From Agapetus fuscipes (taxonomy: Eukaryota; Arthropoda; Insecta; Trichoptera; Glossosomatidae): a DNA stretch of 64,000 nt. The stretch covers positions 4,806,251 through 4,870,250 of the forward strand of contig OX637351.1 in the NCBI GenBank assembly GCA_951799405.1, given 5' to 3'. The notes under the pieces were generated by a model. The model was not told the DNA's origin. It searched no databases and worked only from the letters and a program-made list of their open reading frames with translations. A program made the position numbers and the translations under genes. This document shows, piece by piece, positions 39,201 to 51,200 of the stretch (position 1 is the stretch's first letter; every line of letters begins with the position of its first letter).

Positions 39201-42200
39201 GTGGGAGGAATACTTGACCCTCTTTGAGACGGCTGCCATGATGGGAGCCTGGAGCCAGCAGAAGAAGGCTTCGGTTCTCAGCCTGTCGCTCCGAGGAGAC
39301 GCTCTCAGGGTTCTGCAGGCCATACCCTTGGACAACCGTGGTGACTTTGGGCAGCTGAAGCAGCGCTTGGATATGCGCTATGGCCACAAGTGCCTGGAGC
39401 AGCTGTACAAGTCACAGCTGAACACAAGGGTGCAGAAGCCCAACGAGAGCCTCCAGGAGTTTGAGATGGACATCGCCCGCCTGGTACGAGACGCTTACCC
39501 GACAGCCTCCGACGACATCTGTGAGAGCTTGGCAGTGGACAGGTTCCTGAACGGGTTGCGGGAATGGGAGACGCAGCAAGCCGTGAAACTGGCCCACCCC
39601 AAGGCGTTGAACGAGGCGCTAAGCCAAGCTCTAGAGTTTGAGGCTGTCAAACAGTCCATCAGGGGCCACGCCAGGGTTCGTGCAGTCGAGGCAGAGGAGG
39701 TCAAGCTACCTACAACCGAGGAGCTAATTGAAAAAGTGCTGGAACGTCTGAGACCTCGAAGACGAGACCCACGCTGCTGGAACTGCGGACAGCTGGGCCA
39801 CCTTAGCACCAAGTGTCCAAAGCCTCAGAAACCCAGAAAACAGGCTGCGGAAAACTAGAAAGGGTTAATGGGAAGGGGCAACCGTTGACCCACGCTGGAG
39901 AGGCCCTGAAATCTGCTGCTACTGTCGCAACCGTGAGAGGAAAAGCCAGCAGCATTTTTATCAATGGCATAATAGATGGAGTAACTCGTGAACTACTGGT
40001 GGACACGGGAGCAACCAGGACAATTCTGAGACGCGACATAGTGGCACGAGGTAAGCAGATTGCACCAACAAAGTGGTCTCTGCACACCGCCACGGGAGAG
40101 TCAGCACAGGTGTATGGGGAGACGATTGCCACCTTCCAAATTGGCAGCACCACTTTTGATCATCGGACGTTGGTGGCCAACATTGAAGAAGACGTTATAT
40201 TGGGAATGGACATACTGGACAGATTTGGGTGCAGTTTAAATTTAAAGAAAGGGTCCATTAAAATTGGAAATGAAGAAGTCATCCTGCAAAGACGGAAAGA
40301 ACTGGCTGCACGTGTTATCCTAGCCAAGAATACCGAAGTGAAGGGGCGATCCGAGATGATAGTGAGTGCCCGCCTGGATTCCGGTAGTACAAATGACCAA
40401 ATCTGTATGATAGAACCGGAGAACATGGACAATGTTAACAAAGGAGTCATGGTGGCAAGAACAGTGATTCGCGCAAAGGAGACCATTCCTGTCAAGATCA
40501 TGAATGTGAACAGCTACCCAGTTAAAATGAATGAAGGTTTTGTTTTGGGCAGATGTGAGAGGATAACTTCCATTGTGCAACAGATGACAAACATGTCATG
40601 CGAAGGAAACAAATTGTCAACACAATTGGAAGCCCTGGTCCACGACGCTTCCCAAGGTCTAACCGAGGAAAACAAACGGAGAGTGAGGAGTTTGATCTGC
40701 CGCTACCAGAACATTTTCGAGGACTCTAATGGCCGTCTGGGAAGAACCAAGGTAGTGCGACATAGCATAGACACCAGAGAAGCGAGACCAATAAAACAGG
40801 CTCCAAGAAGACTACCCTTTGCAAAGCGGGAAGAAGCTGACAAGATCATCAAAGACATGAGCAAGGATGGCATCATAGAACCATCAAGTAGCCCTTGGAC
40901 ATCCCCGGTGGTACTGGTGAAAAAGAAGGATGGTACCACGAGATTTTGTGTGGACTACAGACTGCTCAACGATGTTACGAAAAAGGATAGTTACCCTCTG
41001 CCAAGGATTGACGACACCTTGGACACATTGGCAGGATGCACCATTTTTTCCACATTGGACCTGAAAAGTGGCTACTGGCAAGTTGAATTGGATGCCAAAG
41101 ATAAGGAGAAAACTGCATTCTCGACTGGATCTGGACTTTGGCAGTTCACCGTGATGCCATTTGGCTTATGCAATGCCCCCGCCACGTTTGAAAGGCTGAT
41201 GGAGAATGTGCTGCGAGGACTATCATGGGAAACCTGCCTGGTATACTTGGATGACATAATCATCCTGGGAAAGGACTTCAACCATCAGTTGAGAAATCTG
41301 GAGCAAGTTTTTGGGCGACTACAAGACGCTGGACTGAAGCTCAACCCGAAAAAGTGTAACCTGTTCAAGAAACAAGTAAATTACCTGGGACACATAGTTT
41401 CTCAACGTGGAGTTGAAGTTGACCCTGCCAAAATCAAGGCAGTAAGAGACTGGCCCGTGCTGAAGGACAAACATGAAACTAGGAGTTTCCTGGGGCTGTG
41501 CACTTATTACAGGAGGTTTGTGCCAAGATTTGCGGACATTGCAAAACCGCTCACCAAGCTTACGGAAGAAAACACTCGCTTCCATTGGAGTGATTCCTGC
41601 GCACAAGCATTTGAAGAGCTTAAGGGAAGATTAACAAGTGCCCCCATCTTGAGCTACCCACGAAAAGATGGAAAGTTCATCCTGGATACCGACGCTAGTA
41701 ATGTGGGGATAGGAGGCGTCCTTTCCCAAATACAGGATGGGCATGAGACTGTTCTGGGTTACTTCAGTAAAGTGCTTTCCAAGCCAGAACGAAATTATTG
41801 CGTGACCAGACGAGAGCTTCTTGCCGTGATAAAATCAGTGGAACACTTCCGCAAATACTTGTACGGGAGAAAATTCACACTACGGACTGATCATGCTGCA
41901 CTGGTTTGGCTTCTGAAATTCAAAAACCCAGAAGGGCAAGTGGCTAGATGGATTGAAAGGCTCCAGGAGTATGATTATGACTCCGAACATAGACCTGGCA
42001 CGCTTCATCGAAATGCGGATGCATTATCCAGACGACCATGCGCCAGTGACTGCAAACATTGCAGCAAGATGGAGGACAAGGTAGCAATTGTCCAAAGGAC
42101 GACCACCGAAGATGAGGACTGGCAAGATGAAAAATTGGCGCAAGACCAACTGAATGATCCGGACTTGAAGTATGTGATGGAATGGGCGCGAGAAGGAGAA

Positions 42201-45200
42201 AGGCCAACCTGGGAAAAACTCGCCCCCTTATCACCAACTGTCAAGGCTTATTGGGCTCAATGGGGATCCATAGTGATAGAAGGAGGGTTTCTGAAACGAA
42301 AGATCGAGAAGGAAGACGGCACACTTAGAAGAAAGCAAACCCTCGTTCCGAGGAGCCGAGTACCGGAAATCCTTGGACTGCTGCATGGAGGAACTTCTGG
42401 AGGACATCTAGGCGTTAAGAAGACGCTGGAGAAAGTGAAAGAGCGATTTTACTGGATCAACTGCAGCGAAGACGTCAAAGATTGGTGTCGAAAATGTGTA
42501 ACCTGTGCAACGGCCAATGGACCGCAAAGGAAAAGGCGAGCACCAATGCGTCAGTACAATGTTGGCAGCCCCTTTGAAAGAATTGCCATCGACATAGCTG
42601 GCCCATTTCCTACAACTGAGAAGGGTAACAAGTACATCATGGTGGTGATGGATTACTTCAGCAAGTGGGTGGAGGCTTACTCAATCCCTAACCAAGAGGC
42701 CGTAACCGTGACTGAAGTTCTAGTTACCGAATTTATCAGCAGGTTTGGCGTACCCCTGGAATTACATTCTGATCAGGGAAGGAACTTTGAAGCTGCTATC
42801 TTCCAGCAAATGTGTGAGCGGCTAGGGATCTACAAGACCAGGACCACTGCGCTACATCCACAGTCTGATGGGATGGTGGAAAGGATGAACCGTACCGTGG
42901 GGAGGTACTTAGCCAAAGTAGTGTCCAGCCATCAGCGGGACTGGGACCGACATCTGCCTTTGTTCTTATTGGCTTACCGGTCGGCTGTTCAGGAAACGAC
43001 GAAGAAGACTCCCAGCAGCATACTGTTTGGGCGAGAAATGCGACTTCCTTGTGATCTCAAATTTGGCTGCAAACCAGGTGAAGACCTAGCCGGAGAAGAC
43101 TATGTGACAGACCTTCGCAGGAGGCTGGATGACATCCATGATCAGGTCCGCATGAACATCGGGGAAGCCAGCGATCAAATGAAGGAGCGCTATGACACCA
43201 GAGCTGACAGCATGGGGTACAAAGCTGGTGACTGGGTGTGGCTTTTTGACCCCAAGAGGCGCCAAGGATACTGTCCGAAACTTCAGCGTTCCTGGGACGG
43301 GCCGTACGAGATCTTGGAGCGCATCAACGATGTGGTCTACCGCATAAAAAAGAGACCAAACGGAAAACCAAGGGTCGTGCACTACAATCGCCTCTCACCA
43401 TACCTAGGCGATAATGATGACCAACCAGCCCAAAAAGTACGACAGTGCTTCGCATCCGAAAGATCACCAGCCTTTGAGACGTTTTGGGAGAACGCGAAGG
43501 CAGGGCAGAAGTTTCGCCATGGAGTGACCACAGAAGTCCACAAGGACTTATTTGAGGTCACTAGGGACCACACACTGGCATGCAGTGTACCGGAAGATCT
43601 AGATATGTCTAGAGGAATTGCACGGGTCTTCCGATACAAATTCGGAGAACCGCAACCCTCGAGCAGCCCGCAAGGAAGAGCTCTGAGACTACCGAAGGGG
43701 CGTCGACAAGCATACTGCCTGGTTGTCCCGGATTCCAGCAACCTGGAAGAGGACTACAGGGCATTGTGGGACGGCCTTGTTGAGCTGCGTGACTACATGT
43801 TGGAGGATCAGCAGGCGCGTCTGGCAATACCGAAGATGGGTGGCGGCCGCGCTAATCGAGACTGGCGGATAATCCGGAGTATGATTGAAGCAGTGTTCTC
43901 GGGAGTCGGCATCAGCGTCATGGTGTGCTGCGAGCAAGCGCAGCCGAGAGCCAGTGGGGAGAAATCCGTGGACTGCCACTTCTTCCTGACCACAGGGTGT
44001 CGACGTGGATCAGCATGCCCCTACCTACACAGAGTCAAGACTGTTCCGGGACGAAACAGTCTAGGTGGGGGGTAGTGTTATGTAAATATAAATATTGAAA
44101 TAAGTATGGGTAGTTATAGTGTTATGTAAATATAAATATTGAAATAAGTATGGATAGTAATAGTTATAAGAATCCTCAAAAGTATTGGTAGGTAAGATCG
44201 ATAATTATGTATAAGTGTAGAATTCTCTAGGCTAAGTAGGTATTTGTTATAATTATAGGAATACTGTATTACATTTGTAAGTAGGATTTTGGTTGTGTCT
44301 AGGTAGTACGTGAATCATCGAGAAGTAATAATTGCTCTGGAACCGTCTAGCGACTTTAGGTCTAGATCATACTACTCTAAAGAGTATAAAGGGTGGGAAT
44401 GGCCTGCAGAGCGGCCAGTATCATAGAGACTTACAAACACATCGAAGTCATCTGATCAGTGAACCAAAACCAAGTGGAATAATCGAGAAAGTAGTGTGAA
44501 AATAAATTTTGTAACTGTGTAAAATAAATAACTATTGAAGAAGACCTGTGTATTTTTAATTTGAAGACAATTGAACCCTAATTTCGTAACAATACATAGG
44601 AGCTGAATCGCAAATCTTCACCAAAGAGGCACGACAAGAAGAAGAAGAAAGCCTTCCAATCATTGAGTAATATATATATATTTGGATAATTTGTTTTTTT
44701 AAAAAGCGCCGTTTTCGTGTGTAGCACACCTCAAGAAACTAACTTACTGCATTGATACATACTATCTACCACTTTTGTCCCAGTCATGTCAAACGTTGCA
44801 GTTATGTAGTCATACAAAACATGTTTTTACGTGTCAAATTTGATGTTTTCTTGCTTTGTCCATTTTGTGTTTTGACACCCAATTACTACACATGCCATAA
44901 TGTCTTAAAATAATACCTTTTTCCTTTAAAATTCGTAAATTTTATCAACTTCAAGATTTATACCGCATGCTTCTATGTTCGGACTGCTCCGGGCATAGTA
45001 TGCACGCGGCAATACTGCCACCTTTCTAGAAACATTTTTACATTCAACCGAGTTTTTTTGTACACATGGAAATGTAACTGTAAAGTTCTTTGTTCTCTTT
45101 CTTACTAATGACTATTTTCATAAGTAGGTTGAAACAGATATATTTTGTCTATTTTCATTTAAATAATTTCTAGTTCACAGATATCATAAGTCAATGCTTC

Positions 45201-48200
45201 CAGTTGCTTGAGTGAATGTGAGCTGACATACCTGTGTGGTTTTGTTGGCAGAAGTGCACGGACCTCCGTCTTCATTGTCCTCGGGCCATCCAAAGGCCTC
45301 CTTGTTTCTTCCATACACCTAAAAACAAACCAGCAGGAAATAAAGATGTCACCCTTACAGGAAATCTACCTTAGGGTATGTAAAAACAACAGGATGAATC
45401 ACCTTTATAATATATTATAGAAACTTATAACAACACAGAGTTTTATTTTCCCAAATTGAGAGTTTAATTCACGTCAAGTACTTTCGACTTGTTCACGTCA
45501 TTATCAAGAGGACACTATTACAAAATTGACAAGACAAAAACCATAGAGAAATAAAAATATTGAGTTACGACAAAGATGTACAATTAGGTAATAATAAAGG
45601 TGAAGCGGCAGGAATTTGAACATTGATCAAACTATAAGAATTAGAATTTTGATTTATTCAGGTTTCAGATTAGAAATAAACAAAAAAATTGTAAAAATTA
45701 ATATAGTCTGAACATTAAACTAGATTAATTTAAGGATGATAATCAATCAATCAAATCAATGACCCCATGGAATGTAAACAAAACATTTTATTCCTTATGT
45801 AGGAGTGTTTTGAAAAAGAATTTAGAAAATTGACTTTTATCACATATTTTTCAAGGTCGACTACAATTTTTTTAACACTAAGTTTACCTTGATAGAATCA
45901 ATCATGATGACTCCCTCGGGATCCTGCGAAGGTCCAAAGTTGACTGAGAGCTTCTTGTCTGCCTGCAGAGACTCCTCCCTGGTCAGCGGGATGTCGTACC
46001 AGCGGCTGCGGGTCACCAATGTTGGCACTGATCTTCCACACACCTGAACATCACAGATAATACCATTGAGTAATAACATAGAAGAGTAGAAACTAACTTA
46101 CTGCATGGCTCATTTCACTTATGACTTTTGAATTCTTTAACACAGATGTCAGGGATAAGTTCAAAGTTGGATGACGTCTATGATTGACAGCCGCACTGTA
46201 TGCAAGTTTACACTTGATGCCTATGTGTGTCACCCGCAGTTGAAGAGTTAAAGATAAATCCTCTAGTTTTTAAGCAGAGGAAGACCGAGAAAGGTATGGA
46301 TGGACCAAATTTCCGAAATTACGAATGAATGGAATATCCAGAGTCATAATAAAAGGAGATGATTTGAGAAGGTAATGACTCTGAAGGAAATGAAAGAAGT
46401 GTGTAGGACAGAAAGAAATGGTGGTTAATCTATGATGTTGGCAGCTAGGGTTTTTTAAATTAAAATTTGTTTTCTGTAAGTTTTTGATGTCCATACATAT
46501 TATAATTTGTTGATTAAAAATGTAATTTGTTGTGTATGTTCCTTGACTTATAGGTTGGTATGCGGCTGACCACCCATGCTGTAGAAAATGGTTCACTTTG
46601 CCAATGTCCCCCCTGTTTTCAGGGAAGGTCGGCAAGATTTGCAGGGTGTATGTCCATGTGAGGGTTTTTATATTGTAGGACCACATGCGGCATGTTTAAG
46701 CGTGAACTTGTGCATGTATGTTTGTGAAAGTGCATATAATGTGAATCTTTAATGTTACATATATTTTGCATTTTAGATTAGATTAGATTAGAGACTAGCC
46801 TCTACATAGGTGGGTGTCCTCCCCACGTCCTGGTTCCCCAGCAGCACCCGGATGCCTGTGATGACGTTGGTTGTGTCCGGGTTGTTGATTTCCACGGTGA
46901 AGCCGCTGTGCTTGGTGGACACCACATACAGACCTGGGGAGACAATAAACCATCAATCATATTCATACATACAACTAAACGTAGAGGAATCTACATTTCT
47001 GAAAAATTGAGAATAGAATATTTTCATTTTTCTAAGCTATTTTCAACCACCCTATGCATAATATGAACGTACGCGATACGCAAACTTTGAGTGCACCATT
47101 CTGCTACGTCCCGTAAAAAACATACTTGAAAACTACAAGCCGCCTCGCGTACGCCTGACTTCCAAAGTCATGCCATTACAAGTCTAGAGAAGTTAGTTCC
47201 TCAAGGGCAGGCTAAGCGTTCGGTTGTTTGTAATTTTGTAATTTTAACTTTTGTAATTTTTCATAATACTCCTCAAAAGTCAGGAGTAAGTACATTGTGG
47301 TTTCGAAACCTGATCTTCTTCTTCGTGTCAGACACTACACTACTCTTGCCCAGTGTCGGGCAACATCCACTGCTTCACTATTACTCTCCATTAGGTCGAC
47401 CAGTGAGCAGCTTGTTGGGCAGGCCGGGCAGAGAAACCTGATTATTTTTTGCCTATTTCTCGGAAATTCACCTAGTTGGTCTATACATTCCTTCCTTGGT
47501 CTTCCTCTTCCACGCTTTCCTCTTGACATTTCCTCTGTACACTTTCCTCGTTAGTCGTTCATCATCTATTCTTTCAAGATGTCAGAACCATCTCATTGTG
47601 CTATTATGTACTTTCATTCATAAATTCTCCTTTATACCACGCTCATTCATCACCCAATTATTGCGGACTCTTTCATTCAGTGTCTTTCCAGTCATTGCTC
47701 TCAAGTAAACCATTTCAACCGTACATACTTTACTCAACTCACATTCGTTAACTATCCACGCCTCACTTACATACATCAATGTCGGTACCAATATGCCATT
47801 GTGTACCGTCAATCTCATATTCTTTGTGAGTTTCCTATTTTTTGCATTGCAATCCCTGATTTAGGCAAAAGTCTTATAAAGTCCGTAGTCCAGTGGTAAC
47901 ACTTCGGACTCGTAAATGGAAGGTTGTGAGTTCGAATCCCGGCGGAGCACAAAAATATACAATTTATATTGTCAAATTTGCTCTTCGCTGGGTTGAAAAA
48001 TTCATAAATCTTTACCAAAGACCAACAACTGGGTCTTGCTTGAGAATTGGCGCTTTGTAGCGACGACCAAGCTCGTAAAAAGCCAAGTCGATAGCTCAAG
48101 TTGGTAGAATGCTTACATTTCATGCCAAGAACAAGGGTTTCACATGAAATGAGAACCAGCCCCCTTGGGAGGTGGGAAACCCCCACTTCAAATGAAAGTG

Positions 48201-51200
48201 ATAAGTGTGAGGCCGGCCCTCTTGCCCGTAAAAATAAATAGGTCCCGAATGCGACTTCTTCGGGGATAACGCAGGCAAGAAGAGTAGCTTAGTCGCATTA
48301 AGTTGTGTTTACCAACATCATCCCTGATTTAGGCAAAAGTCTTACGAGGAAAAATTACAAGAAAGAGTGTTACCATTGGTGTTGAGTCTATTCTTGATCT
48401 GCGCCGTGTTGTAGACCTGCAGGAGGTCGTTGCCGCCAAACTCCACGTCGCTGAGGGCCACGCAGTGCTCAAAGAAGTCTATGGGGAAGGCGGGGGAGCC
48501 TCCCAGCTTCACCGAGGCCTTCAAACAACAAACAGTACATTGTTCAAACCAAACCGCCCAGTATTGCTTATAAAACACACACAGAAAATTAGTCATTTTA
48601 CGATTATCGCAAATTGTTCTGATGAAATATCCTCACGTATACCTCCTCATCTTGTCACAACAAGGGCAACTCGTAGAACGGATCGCATCCATCAGTTTGC
48701 AGTCAACATCAAAACTATGAGAACTCGGTGTTTTCACGACTCATTCATTTGCCAAATTTCCCGCTTATGCAACAAATTACCAGTATCTGTGTTCCCACCC
48801 CAATTCAACCTTGCTATATTCAAAACCAACATCGCCAACACAACACTAAGTAGCAAACAGCTCTGGTACAAAGGGTTAGGATATCAACCGTCACATCACC
48901 AACACCTCTGGGGATGTAATCTAGGGAGTCTCTCGTGAAGGATTCCTTAAAAAATATAACTTTTCCTAACATATTGTAGTGAGCTCATCCTCGATTGTCG
49001 TGCAGCGAAGGTGCCTCATGATTTAGTTGGCTATGTCGCCAACGAAACGTTGAAAATAATGCAAGTTTTCCCATAACGGTTTGTCTGATATCCGAAAAGT
49101 AAAATTAACATTGAAACTAATTACAGTTGTCTTCACACGAAAGCAGAAGCTTGTGTGTATGCAATGGCATCTGGTGAACCAGGGTCGAAGTTATGGTTAA
49201 ATAGGCCAGATGTGATTCAAACCAACGTTATTCTGTTCCAAATACGCTAGTCAAGCATGCAATTTGACTCCCACGGCCATAACACCGACTTATATTATAA
49301 TTTGTAAATATGTCAAAAGACCAAAACTCCAGTTAAAATTTGGCCCGATGATGTAATTCACCTGCGCGGCCTTGTTCCTGTGCTGCACGGCCCTGCTGGC
49401 CCTCCTCGGCCTCGCCACAGTCTGCTGCACAGAAGGGGGCGCCACTCCGGGAGACAGCCAGTAGCCCGTGTGCTCGGGGGAGGCCGCGTAGATCCTCAGG
49501 CTGCCATCTTCACACAGCAAGATGAGCGTGGTCTTCTGCTCATTGCCGGCAGAGTGGCGCACGGCCACCATGTCCGTTATCTTAGCCTTGGCCGGAACAA
49601 CCTGTGAGGAGGATGACATGACCAACTTAAAAAACAAGATAGAATACAAAACATTAAGTAATAACATAGAGGAACAGAAGAAGTTACTGCATTGATACAT
49701 ACCATCTTTTTATTTTATTTTTTTAAGAAATCCTGTGCGGGAGACTCCCTAGATTCTAGAGACTCTAGGGGTCTATGACACTTGTTGTAGTGCCGCAGAG
49801 GTGTACGAGCTTGGTCGTCGCTACAAAGCGCCAATACTCAAGCAAGACCCAGGTGCTTAAGGCTGGATGGTCTTTGGTAAAGGTTTTATGAATTTTTCAA
49901 CCCAGCGAAGAGCATATTTGAAAATATAAATGGTATATTTTTTATGCTCAGCCGGGATTTGAACCCACAACCTTCCATTTACGAGTCCGAAGTGTCCCAC
50001 TTGACTACGGACGGGTCAAAGAAAAAAGGAGAAATTTGCAACCTTGATGGCTTCACTGGTTGCTCAGTGAGCATACCTTGATCTCCTGCACAGCCTGGCT
50101 CTGTGGCTTGAGCATCAGCACCACGGGGTTGTTGGAGGCCTGCAGCACGGCGGTGACCAGTCCAGGGTGGCCGGGCACCTCCTGCCACTGGCACAGGGAC
50201 TGCGCCCCCTTGCTGCGCCCCCCGCCTTCCTTCTGCCCACTGCCGCTGCCCACAGTAATCAAGGACACTCCTGCAACAAAATAAAGTTTAATAAATATAC
50301 AGTTTGAGGTGTGATATGCTGAAATGTAATCTTCTCGTTCTTATTTATTGTTACCATACATTTGAGCTCAAACAATGAGTTGAATGAATAGAAAGTGTAG
50401 AACGACATCAGCCTGTTATTGTTAACATTCTTAAATTAAAATCTATATGTATTGTTCCTTGACTAATAGGTTGGTATGAGACTGACCCCCCATTACCAAT
50501 TACCCCATTACCAATACCACCAAATTTCAGGGAATTGCGGCGGGAGTTGCAAGGTTTGATTTATTTTGTAAGTACACACGCAGCATGTGTAAGCGTGAAC
50601 TTACAACTGTCTCCATTAAATGTCAATCTTCTTTCTTTTCCTCAGCCTTTCTTAGTACACTTCTGGACGTAGGCCTCCTCCAGTTATCTCCATGTTTGTC
50701 TATCAGCTGTTGTGTTCAGCCAAATGTCAATATATCCTTGCAACTTAAATTATGGATAAAGATTGAACACAGAGTGTCATGGCTTCAGCTCACCTCGAAG
50801 AGTGTCTTCGACAGATATCAACGGAGCCATGAAGCTCTTGCCTTGTGCGTAAGAGAAGAACAGGATCTTCAGGGTGTGCGAGTAGTAGATGGAGACTCCC
50901 CCACCCGACACTTGACCAGTCACGTCCTGGAAAATAACAAAACAGATCAAATATACATGAATTTTTCAATTTATGTAATGTTTCAGCGGAAACTTTGTAG
51001 AACTCTATTTAAAAAAAAAAAAACCTGATAAAAAACTGTTATATCATTAGAATAAAACACTCTACGAAATTTTACAGAAACAAAACAATTATAATTAACA
51101 GTGTTTTCCTTGTCTAGCTCTCTCACATGAACCAATAAGAAGAGTTAACACAGTGTTTGGAGAATGTGCATTAGCAGTTGTTGGTCCTCTGGCCTGGAAC

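Larger units (their letters stand above)
37340..44591 (+). mobile_element. Full-length Ty3/gypsy LTR retrotransposon with macrodomain-bearing Pol
   Basis: Order is 5' LTR, primer-binding site, about 665-bp AT-rich leader, gag, pol (PR-RT-RNaseH-IN, then macrodomain-like and CCCH), purine tract, 3' LTR. The RT-before-IN order and GPY-type integrase tail place it in Metaviridae/Ty3-gypsy. The LTRs look identical and both ORFs are open, so insertion is recent and the copy may be competent. No envelope ORF is present. It lies antisense within a UBR4 intron that would be about 660 bp without it. Confidence 0.97.

Noticed and set aside
37340..44591. Endogenous retrovirus with an envelope gene
   Set aside because: After integrase there is only the macrodomain-like and CCCH tail, and pol's stop codon abuts the 3' LTR, so no env can fit.
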